NCBI GenBank assembly: GCA_019918135.1
Contig: WBZZ01005875.1
Location: 1 to 64,000 of the forward strand
Source: Paulinella micropora
Lineage: Eukaryota; Cercozoa; Imbricatea; Euglyphida; Paulinellidae
Reading direction: 5' to 3'
Length of the DNA: 64,000 bases
Part shown: one piece after another, positions 9,562-21,004 of the stretch
Layout: the number at the start of each line of letters is the position of its first letter
Position numbering within the stretch: position 1 is the first letter of the stretch
The notes under the pieces: generated by a model
Databases searched by the model: none
What the model saw: only the letters and a program-made list of their open reading frames with translations
What the model was told of the DNA's origin: nothing
Translations under genes and position numbers: made by a program

Positions 9562-10296
9562 ATGCTGACCCCGCCCCCCGCCGGAACCAGCGGCTTCTTC
9601 GACCCGGACCCGGCCGCCGCCACGCGCCCAGCGGGACACGGAGGGCCCGGGCCCGCCCTGTGCGCCGTCTGTGGACAGCACGGCGGCGGCCAGCCGAGCG
9701 AAGCCGAAGTAACGAGTTTCCATCCCTGGACCGAGCAGCCGCTCCTAGCCGACCAGTTGTACTGCGGTGCCTGCCTCCGGCGCGAGCGGCAGCAGGCGGC
9801 GCGGCGGCTGTGCCTGGAGCGCTGCATTGTGCTGCGACCGGAGGTTCAGCGCACTCTCATGGCGCGAATTTACAGGGTTTCTAGTAAAGCACTGGACATC
9901 GACTGGCGCGTGGTGGCCCTGTGGGTAGGCTCGGTCGTAGCACTGGCCCGCGACCCCGGCGGGGGCCAGCGCCCTATCCTAGTGTACGGCCCGCACGTCT
10001 GCCTGCGGACGGAACGCGACGATCGCATTCTGGAAAAGGTCCTGCCCTACGACAGCTTCGTCCAGCAAAACCCGCACTTCTTCCGGCGCGCCCATGCATT
10101 CCTGGCCGTGCGGCGCAGCTACGTCTCTCCGGGGGAGGAGGCCCGCGCGGGGCGCACGACCTGTGCGCCGGCCAGCCTGTACCTCTGGCCGGACCTGTAC
10201 GACCCGGCCAGCCGCCAGTACTTCGACCGGCTCACGGCCCCCGCCGCCGCCTCGGCCCCCGCCTCGGCCCCCGCCCCGGCCTCCGCCGCCGCCTGA
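9562..10296 (+). CDS. Zinc-finger-like protein of unknown function
   Basis: About 244 residues from the ATG at 9562, 16 bases after the preceding stop. CAVC near residue 33 and CGAC near residue 70 form a probable zinc-binding pair with further Cys (LCLERC). The rest looks globular: ARIYRVSSKALDIDWRVVALWVG, then RPILVYGPHVCLR, then KVLPYDSFVQQNPHFFRR. The tail is an Ala/Ser/Pro repeat from low-complexity DNA. Tandem with the genes on both sides. No family recognised. Confidence 0.5.
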   Translation: MLTPPPAGTSGFFDPDPAAATRPAGHGGPGPALCAVCGQHGGGQPSEAEVTSFHPWTEQPLLADQLYCGACLRRERQQAARRLCLERCIVLRPEVQRTLMARIYRVSSKALDIDWRVVALWVGSVVALARDPGGGQRPILVYGPHVCLRTERDDRILEKVLPYDSFVQQNPHFFRRAHAFLAVRRSYVSPGEEARAGRTTCAPASLYLWPDLYDPASRQYFDRLTAPAAASAPASAPAPASAAA

Positions 10297-10563
10297 CCGC
10301 GCGGCGGCCCTAGGCGCAACTACTACCGACCGCCCACAGCTTGGGGGGAGGGGGGGGGGCCGAAGGGCTGCTGCAGCGAGAGGAGCGGGCGGAGAGGCAC
10401 GCCCTGCTCTGCCCCCGTGCCGTCCCCCCCTGCCCTGGGCCCCACGGTGCTGGCCCGCCCCCTGCTCCCTCCACGGCACCCACCAGGGAATATCCTCCAA
10501 TAGCCTCTGCCCCGTGGGCCGGTACCCATAGAGGCGAAGCAGGAGGGACCGAAGTGGGGCTCG

Positions 10564-11500
10564 TTGTTGCCGCCCGTACGCGAGCCCGCCTTTCGTAGCG
10601 CCTGGCTTCTCCTCCTGCGCCTGCGGACCGAGGAACGTGGCGGCGCCAGCGAGTGCGTAGCATGGTTGGCTGCGCTCCTGCTGCGCGAGGCCGCCTGGCG
10701 TTTCCTCTTTTCGACGTGCTTCGGGGAGGACGCCCTGGCGCGCGTCCATTCCTTTCGGCGGGACGGAGTGGCTGGCCCCCCCGGGTCGACACAGTCCGCA
10801 CGTGATTGGGGAGCCGAGGTGGGCCCAAGCACTGCTGTACCAGCTCGGGGCGGCCGTTTCCACCGAGCCGCGGGTGGCCTGGCTGGGCTCCAACAGTACA
10901 CGCGACACAGACAGGATAGCTCAGGGGGGGCTCATCTTCGGTATATTCTGGGCTGCTTGGAGCGCCAGTGGAAAAGCGGGCTACAACTGGGCACAAGAGG
11001 AGAGCTGGCGCGACCTGGCCAGACTCCAGCCCCAGCTGCTGGTCACTGACTTTGGTAGCACGTCGCACCTAACCTGGAACAAGGAGCCACAGAAAGTTCT
11101 GCACAACCTGTGCACCTTCCTCCGTGGCTCCAGCCCGCCCTGTTGTCTGTTGCTGGAGATCCAAGGCGAGACTAGCGACGGGAAGACCTCTAAGCCTAGC
11201 ATACCGACTAGCCTAGATACAGTGGCCAAAGTCCTGGAGCAATGTTTTACTACCTACCCAGTCCGCCTGCACCAGGCTGGGGGCATTGACCTAGAAGACG
11301 GGTGGGTACTGGTAGCGACAAGAAGGTGGCAGGGGGAGGGCCCGGGGGAGCTTCTGTGGGGGAAGCCGCCCCCGGGACTACCGGGGAAGTTCGTCTACGA
11401 GGCACAGGATGCGGAACGCAGAGCGGACCTGTTGGCGGCCACGGTCGGGGCAGTGGTATTCCGCCACACCCCGCGGCAAACCCCAGCCAAAGCCAAGTAG
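10564..11500 (+). CDS. Unrecognised protein, one frameshift
   Basis: Two overlapping plus frames: 10564 to about 10780 (REPAFRSAWLLLLRLRTEER, EAAWRFLFSTCFGEDAL) and about 10790 to 11500 (AVSTEPRVAWLGSN, LLVTDFGSTSHLTW, CCLLLEIQGETSDGK, GGIDLEDGWVLVATRRW). The switch lies next to a run of seven C near 10780. No ATG is evident at the 5' end, so the start is unknown. The second half alternates strands and helices like an enzyme or Rossmann-type domain, but I see no diagnostic motif. An AATAAA follows at 11703. Confidence 0.4.
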
Positions 11501-11702
11501 GGGTTCCACGCCAAGGCCGAGCGCTAGCCAAGGATGCTGGTCGAGGCCTTGGGGGCAGAAGGCCTGGCACTGTACTGTAGGGTCCGTACCTGTACCGGCA
11601 AGCGGCCGCAGGGTTGCGTGTGTGTGCTGACGATAGCTTGCCCCGGCCTGGGGATGACCCCCGCGCGTAGTTCTTTTTGGTGTCAAGAGCCACCACGTGG
11701 TG

Positions 11703-11708
11703 AATAAA
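11703..11708 (+). terminator. Poly(A) signal AATAAA
   Basis: AATAAA 200 bases past the stop at 11500, last signal of the three tandem plus-strand genes. Confidence 0.5.
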
Positions 11709-12298
11709 GACCTGGGGCTACTGTGTTCTCGAGTTTGTTAGAGTGTTCTGTCCGGCCGGCACAAGGCCCGGGGGGGGGGGGGGGGGCGCCAGCGTCCGGC
11801 CACGCGCAGGGTGCCCTCCGAATGTGCTGTTTTACTTGGTTTTTACAGTGGCTGGCTACACAGCCGGGAGGGGTGTGGACGGAAATAAGTGGCAGTGGTG
11901 AGCAGGGCACGAAACCACCGTCCGCAGGGAGGGCGGGGGGGGGGAGGGGGGGCGCGTGCCCTTGGCTGGGGCCGGCCGACACACGCAAGGGCGTGCCGCA
12001 CGGGGGGGGAGGGGAGAGCGCCCCCCCCCCCCTTCGCCCACGCGCGGCGACGGCACGCACGCGCGGGGAGCGGACAGTGTGTGACGACGCTCGGCCCGCG
12101 CCCGTCCCCGGCCCGCGCCGCCTGGCTAGGGCGCGCGCCACCAGGCGCAGTGGGCCGTCGGCACGCGCCGCGCGCCCGGGAGATGGGGGCGCGCGCCGGG
12201 GACGCCGCTGGCTCGGGCCTGCGTCCACCAGGCCATTATTCGCTTCGGTCGGAGTGCCCCAGATGAGGGAGGGCTGCCTCTCCCACAGCCCTTCCTGC
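11709..12298. other. GC-rich stretch without clear gene
   Basis: Runs of 15-17 G near 11770 and C/G runs near 11940 and 12025. Open frames exist on both strands but look like compositional shadows. This is the right edge of the GC-rich island. Confidence 0.4.
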
Positions 12299-12545
12299 CA
12301 CTCTCACCGTGGCTATCCACCACTTACGTCACTCTTGCCATGACTACTCACCACTTCGTCACTCTTACCGTGACTACTCACCACTTCATCACTCTTACCG
12401 TGACTACTCACCACTTCGTCACTCTTACCGTGGCTACTCACCACTTACGTCACTCTTACCGTGACTACTCACCACTTACGTCACTCTTACCGTGACTACT
12501 ACTCACCGCTCGTCACTCTTACCGTGACTACTCACCGCTTCGTAC
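12299..12545 (+). repeat. Minisatellite, ~31-bp unit, about 8 copies
   Basis: Tandem copies of a unit containing CTTACCGTGACTACTCACCA with small changes (CTACTC duplicated once, CGTCACT/ACGTCACT variants). It marks the abrupt end of the GC-rich island. Confidence 0.9.
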
Positions 12546-13240
12546 ATACATACATACATACATACGCATGTACATACATACATTCATACGTAACATAGAC
12601 ATACATACCTTCCTACCTACAAAGAGACATAGTTATTACATACATACCATCCATCCATATACATACCATCCATACATATCATACATACATCATACATACA
12701 TACATACATATCATACATATATACATATATACATACATACATACATACATACATACATACATACATACATGCAAGCAAGCATACATACATATATACATAC
12801 ATACATACATACACTATGGTACGTTCATACATACACACGTACATACATGCATACAAAGACGTGCACACATACACACCTACATACCTACATAGATACAAAT
12901 ACATAAATACATACATACATATACATACATATACATACATATACATACATACATACATAACATACATACATACATACATACATACATACATACATACATA
13001 CATACGCATGTACATACATAAACATACGTACATACATATATACATACCGACGTAAACATACATACATAAATAAACATAAATAAACATACTACGTACATAC
13101 ATATATACATACAAACATACATATATACACACAAACAAGCATACATACAGACAGACATGCATGCATATACACATACATGCATACATACTTACATACACAC
13201 GTTCTTACATACCTACACCTACACACATAAATGTATTCAC
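12541..13240 (+). repeat. (CATA)n tetranucleotide microsatellite
   Basis: About 700 bases of CATA/TACA repeat with GTAC, CATG and CACA interruptions. Open frames here encode only YIHT or YVCM repeats. Confidence 0.95.
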
Positions 13241-14340
13241 CACACGTTGAACCAAATATTTAGCATGTTTTTGCTCATGGGCTGCTCCTTTGAACGATCT
13301 ATCGCATGTTTATATACTCTGTGGGTTCTGCGGTCGTAAGCATGATTTTCTCTTACGGTCACTTCGACTCGGATTACGCTGGATGTGACTTTCCTGTTTT
13401 ACATTTTCACCATGAGATAAAAAATTAAGTCTAAAACTGGGGGGAAGGGGGGGGGGGATATAAAATTTTCCTGGAAAACGACAGATCTTTAAAACTAAAT
13501 AGTGGATGTTACTGTGGAAAAGATGATATTGAAATTAATCATGCATATGGAACTTTATTGTCGGAAATATTATTGATAATAATATATAGTAGTGAGTTGT
13601 AATATTGATATTCTTCGTACACTGAAGAACGTTGTAACAAAACCAGACTCTGAAGTCGCTTGTGTGAGTGTGTGTGTGTGTGGGGGGGGGGGGGGTATTA
13701 ATAGAGTATTCAACGGTGGACTTTGTGTTTGAAAGAGATAGGGCAGGGGGGGGGTTACTTGAACATTTTGAAGCAGAAACTGCACTGTGACCCTGAACTT
13801 GTATTAATAATGGGAAGCAGAGTAGGGTAAGAACTTTAAAGCAGAAACAGGAACTTACTGATATTAATGTTATTAATAAAATATTAACTTCATACGTGTC
13901 GGAGCGGGGGGGGGGGGGGTGGTGGTGGTGGTGGTTGGTAGACAAGAGGTTAGTCAACTTGGGCACCAGCCACTGGCAAGCTCATCATCAGAGCAGTCAT
14001 AAGCAGTCTCGGATGACGCCAGATTCGAAGATTGACTACATCAGTTCAAAGAAGCCTTCGAACGGAAAATTCACTGAAGCCTAGATTTCGGCTTAGTTGC
14101 CTTGCGGCCGCTTCTCAATATTTGACCACTGAGATCACTCCGACACTCAATGAGCACTCAGTGAAGCCAGCCGCGTGGAAGACTTGAATCACTGCGAAAC
14201 TTGAAGAATTGCCGCGACAGGTGAAATAATACTGACCCGGCTCACCAGAGTCTCAAGTTGCGGGCCCGCCAAGCCTGGTAGAGAGAGCCTCGGAGGAAGG
14301 GGGGGGGGGGGGGTGAAACTAAGCTACTCAGGCTATTAAT
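13241..14340. other. Non-coding AT-moderate stretch with G runs
   Basis: Unique sequence with G runs near 13440-13458, 13682-13695, 13746-13753, 13905-13918 (followed by a GTG repeat) and 14299-14313. A (GT)n tract lies at 13662-13681. No gene seen. Confidence 0.5.
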
Positions 14341-14431
14341 ATTAATCATAGTAGTAGCGGCCTCCTTGGCGGACTCCTGGATAATATTATTAATAATCAT
14401 AGTAGTAGCGGCCTCCTTCGCGGACTCCTGG
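14341..14431. repeat. Two-copy ~52-bp tandem repeat
   Basis: The block ATCATAGTAGTAGCGGCCTC...GGACTCCTGG appears at 14341-14380 and 14392-14431, separated by an AT-rich linker. Confidence 0.8.
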
Positions 14432-14697
14432 GCGGGTTCAAGTTTTTGATCAGACGGAGGCTCAGTTATTTTTGACGTCATTCATTTAATTTCATTGTGT
14501 TGTCACCACAATGCTTGCCGTCACCGATATAAATTCATTACATAATACTGCCACTGTTTCTGTCACAAAGTTCTTCAGTGTACCAATAATATTAAGCATA
14601 GTATTAATATTAATTATTAAATATTATTAATAATTTAATATTTAATAATACAACTAACTGATATTGTTCATGAGTACTTCCGACAATCGATTTTGAT

Positions 14698-16776
14698 AGT
14701 GCATGCGCATGATTGCCAATTGGCAATGAAAAATAATTACTTTCAGAAGCAGGAAAAAATAAAAAATTGTATAAACATATTAAAATTTCATTACATTATT
14801 AATAACCAGACCAGAAACTTGTAAAAATTTAAAAGAAAAGTTTAATGTGACGGTGTAGTGAGTCTGTTCACTCAGTCGTAGTACTGGTTGCAAAAATGCT
14901 GTTGCCAATTGGTAACTGAGTTTGTTTGAAAAAATAAGAATTGAAAAAATTATATTTTTTTGGAATACAATGTGGAAAAATGATCATCTAGTATTGGTAA
15001 AGACTTTTGTAAATTGACATGTTATTATCTTTAGAATCAGAGTTAATATTTGAGCGCATAGATTGCAATAGCGAATTAGTATAAAATACAAACAACAAAA
15101 AACAGCTTCCTTTGAGATTATGAAATGAAAACAGCAACTAATTTGTCTCCATGATGTTGTGAGTTGACACGGACGACAACAAAAATAAAAACAAACATTA
15201 TTTGGTTTTCGAAGATGTAAAGAAACTCAAAAAACGAAAACAAAACCATGTGCTTCACAAAGCAATTTTACATTACTTGTTTTTGTCAAATAAAACCATA
15301 TATGTCAGAAATAGAATGTGAAGCGGTGAACATGCAAACATATTTGGCAATCTCGAGGGTGATTGCAAGCACAAACGAAATATAAAAAGTAAACATGCAT
15401 GATAACATCACCAATAAGTAGGACAAAGTATGTGCAAAAGGGCAAAACACAAGAAAAAAATATCGTTAGTCAGCAAACAAAACATGTTTGTGTACACAGC
15501 AAGGGTAACGTGAGTGTGGAAGTGGGCAGGCAAACACGTAGCAATGTTGCAAGCTGGAAATAGAACAGAGCACACGTACACAGTGATTATGTAGTGAAAA
15601 AAAAGCAAGTTGTTATGTTATTTTCTTGATTTTATTTTCTCAAACATGAATTTCTTAAATATGTCTCTCTATTCTCAGTGTGTCATGCACATGTGATGTG
15701 ATAAAAGACGCACACACACACACAAATACATGGGTGGTGGACATACAAGCTTGTGACAACATGTGAAATAATTCATAACAGCAAAAACAAACAAAACACA
15801 GGAAAATGGATTGCACAAAAACACACGAAATGCGTGCACTGTCTGCTTGAATTCTCTGCACATACACAACAAAATATGAAACCAACGAGACAGATCACAT
15901 AGGCGTCACACACAGAATTCAAGGTTAGCTGGCAAAGCAACAAAAAAGTGTGGGGGTTATGAATGACATAAATTGCTTTATGTTGTGACAATTTGCTGTA
16001 TTCTGTTTCTATTCTAGCTGTGTGCACACAATCATACTGCTCTTTTTTCATCATCTCTTTCCTATGCTTTCTTACCTATGGGCGCATGTGTATGTACAAA
16101 TATTAATGTGACAGAAGGAAGCGTTTGTGTAATGTAAACTGTTAGGAGTCAACCGTTTCTGCCTTCAGAATTAACGAAAACAGAACTATGCTCCTCCCAC
16201 ATCCTTTCTGTCTTCGTTTGCTAAGGTGTCTTGTCTATCTGAACAGAAATATCTAATCTCTATGTATTTTGCCTGCGCTCAAGTTTGTCTAACAAAAATC
16301 AAAAACTATTCACGGCATGCTCTTCTCCAACCAAATAATATCCACTTGTAATAAAAATAAAATTATCTATAATTGGAAAGACGATACACATAGAAGTAGC
16401 TGTTTCAATATCTTTTTTTCATGAGAACATGAACCAAATTATATTGATGTTAATTTCCACTATTTTCTTTGTGAACCCACGCTGCCAGTTACTTAAAAAA
16501 AGGAACAGAAACACAGCTTCCTACCTACATACTTTTTCAGAAAATGCAAAAATCCCCAAAATAGGTTGGCTCAGTCAAGTGCCTTTTTCTCAACTTGCAG
16601 ACACTCTTTTTGGCTGAAAATTTTACGCAACGATTGCTGAAGTGTTTGGGAAGCTGGATCAGTCATCAATTGTGCTTTATTGAGCCCAGAAACTGCAAAA
16701 TATTTCTTCAAAAAAGTGTTACGGAAAAAGGTTGCCAATTGGTAACAGAAACTACCAATTGGCAATTGCATGCACT
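14698..16776. mobile_element. Possible 2.1-kb non-autonomous transposon
   Basis: The ends AGTGCATGC...ATTGCCAATTGG (14698-14723) and its inverted form (about 16752-16776) resemble each other over about 22 bases, and the sub-motif TTGCCAATTGG recurs near 14897 and 16733. The interior is AT-rich with no frame longer than about 93 codons. No clear target duplication, so element type and exact ends are uncertain. Confidence 0.3.
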
Positions 16777-16956
16777 TAAACAATAGGGACGATTACTTTA
16801 AATAGAATTATGCAGTTGACCGTAGTGACGTCCAACAAATAATTTAAAGATATTACCGAATATGTTATTTTTCATAAAAATTTTACAGTCCCCCCCCCCC
16901 AAACTTATTCATAATTTTTATCTCGTGAAGGTACCGGTAGCAGGGAGAAAGAAAAA

Positions 16957-17163
16957 CCCTCGACGAGCGCAAAAAAAAGCATTGGTCGCTGCCCCGGCGA
17001 TTTTGGCGCGCTAATTGTGCACAACAGACTCTTTGGCGTGAAAGGAATTTTACCGAATCTTGCGTGCGTTGGGGTTTTCAGATAGAAAAAATTTCTCGTC
17101 TGCCGCCAAGGAAGCTTTCCCCCCAAAAATCGGGGAAGGCAGGGAGGGGGGGGGGGGGGGTTT

Positions 17164-17199
<36 letters not shown>

Positions 17200-17905
17200 G
17201 TTTCCACTGTTTTCGGGGAGAAGGGCAGTGGGGGGGGGGGGGGACAGGAAAAAATCAGACACAAATTCTCCCAGGCCCCGGGTGGTGTATGTGTGTGTGT
17301 GTGTGTGGGGGGGGGGGGGGGTGGGGGATGGTGAGAAGGGAAAAAATCACAACGAGCAAAAGAAAATGTAGTTTAGCCGCTGACCCGGCGATTTTGGCGA
17401 GCTGGTCGTGCATAACGGACTGTTTGGCGTGAAGGAATTTAACTGAATCTTGCGTGGATTGGGATGTTTGGATTTTTCACGCGCCCACCTGTCACCTCCG
17501 CTGTTGGCGGGAATTCCAATTCCACCCCGCGCATAGAAGAAAATTTTTCCTCCTCGGCCGCCAAAAATGTTCCCCTGATTTACGGAAGGCCGGGGGGGGG
17601 GGGGGTGTAGAAAAATCTGTTCCTTGATTTTTGGGGAAGGCCTGGATGAGGGTGGGGGCGGGGCAGAAAAAATTTGTTCCATAATTTTTGGGGAAAGCCC
17701 GGGAGGGGGCAAAGATTTCAAAATTTATGGTCCGCTTTACGGGAAACCTCTGGAATGATTTGCAAAAGGTGTCAGGAAAAAAAATCACGATGAGCGAAAA
17801 AAAAAATCGTTTGGCCGCTGACCCGGCAATAATGGCGCGCTAATCGTGCACAAGCGACTATTTGGCGTGAAAGTAATGTTATCGGTCCTTGCGTGCATGG
17901 GGACC
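16957..17905. repeat. Dispersed repeat, three diverged tandem copies
   Basis: A block with CGACGAGCG, an A run, GCCGCTGACCCGGCGATTTT, GGCGTGAAAGGAATTT and a final TTGCGTG occurs at about 16957-17072, 17341-17470 and 17779-17905. Segments between copies carry long G runs and a (GA)n tract (17166-17197). A further partial copy lies at 60887-60920, next to the right end of Polinton P2, so this is a genomic repeat family. Confidence 0.75.
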
Positions 17906-17990
17906 GACCTACTTACCTACTTACCTACCTAACTGCCTGCCCGCCTGTCTACCTACCAACCCACCGACCTACCTATCGACTTACCTTTGC
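17905..17990 (+). repeat. (ACCT)n-like microsatellite
   Basis: Degenerate CCTA/CCTG tetranucleotide repeat. Confidence 0.8.
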
Positions 17991-18054
17991 AAGCGCCCAC
18001 CTCAGAATTTGAAAGGTAGATGGAAAGGAAAGGACATATATATTTTAGAGAACA

Positions 18055-18326
18055 CTAATATTACGGCTGCTGCTAATGTTAGTGTTGTTGCTACTACAAC
18101 CATTTTCTGCTGCAAGTAATAGCTGCAGCGGCAGTAACACCAGCAACAATAGAACAACAACAGCAGCACAAGTAGAAGCAGCAGCTGCACTAGGAGCAGC
18201 AGCAGTAGTAGTAGTAGTAGTAGCAGTAGTAGTAGTAGTAGATGTAGTGGCAGCAGCACAGCAGCACTAGGCAGCACAGAAGCAACAGCAGCACCACCAG
18301 CAGCAGCTTGCAGTAGCAACAGCAGT

Positions 18327-18376
<50 letters not shown>

Positions 18377-18627
18377 CCGCCGCAGCAGAATAGCGGCAGC
18401 AGCACAGAAGCAACAGCAGCACTAGCAGCAACAGCTTGCAGTAGCAGCAGCAGCATATCAAGAGCAGCACTAGCCTACGAGTAGCTGTAGTAGTAGTACG
18501 AGTGTGATTAGGAGCAGGACTAGTATGAGAAGGTGTAGGCATAGGACTTGTTGGCGTTGGAGTTGGAGTAGGAGTAAGAGTAGGGGCAGGAGTAGGTGTA
18601 GTAGTAGTCGCAGTAGTAGTAGTAGTA

Positions 18628-18667
<40 letters not shown>

Positions 18668-18720
18668 AGGTAGTAGTAGTAGTAGTTATAGTAGGCCTCG
18701 GAGTAAGAGGAGGAGACAGA
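18055..18720 (+). repeat. GTA/GCA trinucleotide repeat block
   Basis: Long runs of GTA, GCA and CAG triplets with interruptions. All frames across it are homopolymeric (Ser, Leu, Cys) and not coding. Confidence 0.95.
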
Positions 18721-18769
18721 TATGAGAAAGAGGAGGAAGAGGAGAAGACGAGTAAGAGAAGAGGCTGCT

Positions 18770-18880
18770 GCTATTGCTGCCCTCCTACTGCCACTCTTAT
18801 TAATATTTTTTACTCCTCCACTCCTGCTCCTCCACCTACTCCTACTGCTCCCGCTCCTCCTACTCCTCTCCTCTGCTCTC

Positions 18881-18911
<31 letters not shown>

Positions 18912-19850
18912 GATCTCTATTTTGCCTCTTCTTTCTATTCCTCTTCCTCCTCCTCTTACTCCTACTCGTACCCCTTCTCCTTCTCTTCTTATTCTTACTC
19001 CTCCTCTTCCTACTCTATTTCTATTATTCCTCTTCGTAGTTCTCTTCTTCTTCCAATTCCTCGTCTTTTCCCCTTACTCCTCCTCTTACCTTCCCTTCTA
19101 CTCCTTCTCCTACTCCTCTTACTCAGACTTCTCGTACTCCTGGTATTCTTAGTCGCTCCTACTCTTCCCCAGGATTCTTCTTCTTCCTAGTCCTCCTCTT
19201 CCTCCTCACCCTATTCCTCCACCTCTTACTTCTCCTGTTTCCTTTTACCTATTCCTACTTCTTTTCTCCTCCTTTCACTCCTCGTCTTCCTACTTTCTCC
19301 TACTCCTCAAGGATTCCTCTTCTTCCTCATCCTCCTATTCCTCAACCTCTTTTATACTCTTTCCTATTCCTCCTCCTTCTTCTTCTTCCTACTCCTCGTC
19401 TTGCTACTTTCCTCCTGCTACTCCAACTTCCTAATCCTCGTCTTGCTACTTTCCTTCTCCTACTCCAACTACTATGTAACTAGTCCTCCACCTCTTTTCT
19501 ACTCTTTCCTATTCCTCCTCCTTCTTCTTCTTCCTACTCCTCGTCTTGCTACTTTCCTCCTGCTTCTCCAACTTCCTAATCCTCGTCTTTGTTACTTTCC
19601 CCCTCCTACTCAAACTGCTACTATGTAACTAGCCTACTCTACTCCCGTACTCCTACTACTCCTCTTTCTCTTCATCATCTCAAATCTCCCCCTCATGTGA
19701 CTGCCACTACTACTACTATGTAACCAGTCTACTCTACTCTCGTACTCCTACTGCTCCTCTTCTTCTTCATCATCTCAACTCTCCTCCTAATGTAACTGCT
19801 ACTACTACTCCAACTCCAACTCCTAATGCTCACTCCTGCCTACTCGTAGC
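18770..19850 (+). repeat. ~1.1-kb polypyrimidine tract
   Basis: Almost pure C/T on the plus strand (TCCTACTCCTCC-type repeats, a CT run at 18870-18910), preceded by a short purine-rich stretch (18700-18765). A strongly strand-asymmetric mirror-repeat-like tract able to form triplex DNA. Higher-order copies near 19330, 19490 and 19720. Confidence 0.95.
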
Positions 19851-19933
19851 AGCCGCAGCAGTAGTTGCAGCAGCAGCAACACAATAACAGCAGTACACTA
19901 ACACAAGCAGCAGTAGCAGCTGTGGCAGCTGTG

Positions 19934-19939
19934 GAAGCA
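19934..19939. other. P1 target-site duplication, copy 1 (gaagca)
   Basis: Six bases next to the left P1 end. The partner is the reverse complement tgcttc at 37560-37565, as expected if the intervening DNA has been inverted. Six-base duplications are typical of Polintons. Confidence 0.8.
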
Positions 19940-20345
19940 AGTAGATGATAACCCGGAACTCGTCAAGAATTTAATCAATTCTTGACCTCGTCTGGGTTGT
20001 TGAAGCCTTCCTGTTGATAGTAGATACAAAGCAACAAAAACATCAAAATCAATAAATTTTACTACTATAGGTATTACTATAGCACACTTATCTATTTTTT
20101 TTAAAAAAATTTATAAAATATTTCACATATTATTCTTTTAGAAAAACTTCGTTTTTCTTTTTCTGACTGCCGTCATCAAAGAACTTTTTTTATAAAAATT
20201 GTCTGGGAATGGAAAGACGAAAAGAATTCTTTAGTTCCTCCGTATCCCCGCTTGAAAACCATGTGATAACATTTTTAGCCGTCTATAGTGCCACCAATTA
20301 CAGGTCCATTTTTACTTTTGCCTTTCTATTTCTTTTACTTGTTCT
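19940..20345 (+). repeat. P1 terminal repeat, copy 1 (~406 bp)
   Basis: Nearly identical to 37566-37971; a few substitutions and small A/T-run differences. In the present order they are direct repeats; undoing the inversion makes them terminal inverted repeats. The inner ~50 bases equal the last codons of the P1 integrase gene, so this copy carries an integrase 3' stub. A TTCG-loop hairpin lies at 20140-20158. Confidence 0.9.
19950..19998. other. Subterminal palindrome of P1 end
   Basis: Imperfect 49-base palindrome (AACCC...GGGTT outer arms, GTCAAGAATT...AATTCTTGAC inner arms) starting 10 bases from the tip. Second copy at 37576-37624. P2 ends carry an unrelated palindrome at the same distance. 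Confidence 0.75.
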
Positions 20346-20452
20346 AATATTACCTTAATCAATATCTTCAATCCTTCTATAGCACACTTTTAGAAAACAT
20401 ATGTCATATTTTTATTTACTATTTAAAAGAAATAAAACTGACATAATATAGA

Positions 20453-20899
20453 ATGAGTGAGAGAACAATCAGAAAAGTTTCAAAAGGTGGAGTATGTATT
20501 GAGAAGAATGAAATTGATGTTAGATGGAGGGAAAATGGCGAACAAAAAAGAAAAGTATTTTACATAGAAAAAAAGAAAACGAAGGAAGAAGTAGAAAAGC
20601 AAGCAAGAGAGTTTTACGAAAAGGAAGTATTATCAAAATACGAAGAAGATAATAAAAATACGGATTACAACCAATTAGCGAAGCAAAAGAAGTCAGAATG
20701 GAGAAAAGAAAAAATCAAAGAAAAATATACAAGTGTTTGTGGAAAAACGATAGGAATATATGGCAAATACACACACGAAAAAACACAATTTCATAGAGAC
20801 TTCTTTGCGGAGACAGAAGAAATTATGTTAGGCGGTCGTAAAGTAATTTGTATAACATATAGAAACGACGACATAGAAAGATATTTTAAAAACAAATAA
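20453..20899 (+). CDS. Basic protein with Cys/His motif, possible AP2-like N-terminus
   Basis: 148 residues, first gene inside the P1 end. Residues 80-148 (KEKYTSVCGKTIGIYGKYTH, then FHRDFF, then NDDIERYFKNK) match the 80-residue P2 protein at 60399-60641 and contain a C...H...H pattern that could bind zinc. The extra N-terminal 70 residues (GGVCIEKNEIDVRWRENGEQ then RKVFYIEKKKTKEE) resemble the three-strand plus helix pattern of AP2 or integrase arm-binding domains; this is a pattern judgement only. The intact frame contrasts with decay elsewhere in P1. Probably DNA-binding. Confidence 0.6.
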   Translation: MSERTIRKVSKGGVCIEKNEIDVRWRENGEQKRKVFYIEKKKTKEEVEKQAREFYEKEVLSKYEEDNKNTDYNQLAKQKKSEWRKEKIKEKYTSVCGKTIGIYGKYTHEKTQFHRDFFAETEEIMLGGRKVICITYRNDDIERYFKNK

Positions 20900-21004
20900 T
20901 TAATTTTATTTTAAACAAATATTATTTATATGTATATAACAAAGATTTTCAAAATCTTTGAGCAAACAGATTTTGTGAAACTTTTTTCTAAAAGTTTCTA
21001 TAAT

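Noticed and set aside
12299..12545. CRISPR-like array
   Set aside because: Units are contiguous ~31-bp tandem repeats with no unique spacers; a minisatellite.
12568..13198. Long frames reading YIHT or YVCM repeats
   Set aside because: They are translations of the CATA tetranucleotide repeat on both strands.
14242..14481. Minus-strand frame with a repeated ESAKEAATTM motif
   Set aside because: The repeat mirrors the two-copy DNA repeat at 14341-14431; no homologue or signals.
15408..16054. Several 60-95-codon minus-strand frames in the AT-rich region
   Set aside because: Overlapping, Cys/Phe-rich, without start context or domain pattern; they lie within the possible non-autonomous transposon.
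18002..19152. Leu-, Ser- or Cys-rich frames
   Set aside because: They come from trinucleotide and polypyrimidine repeats and have no protein character.
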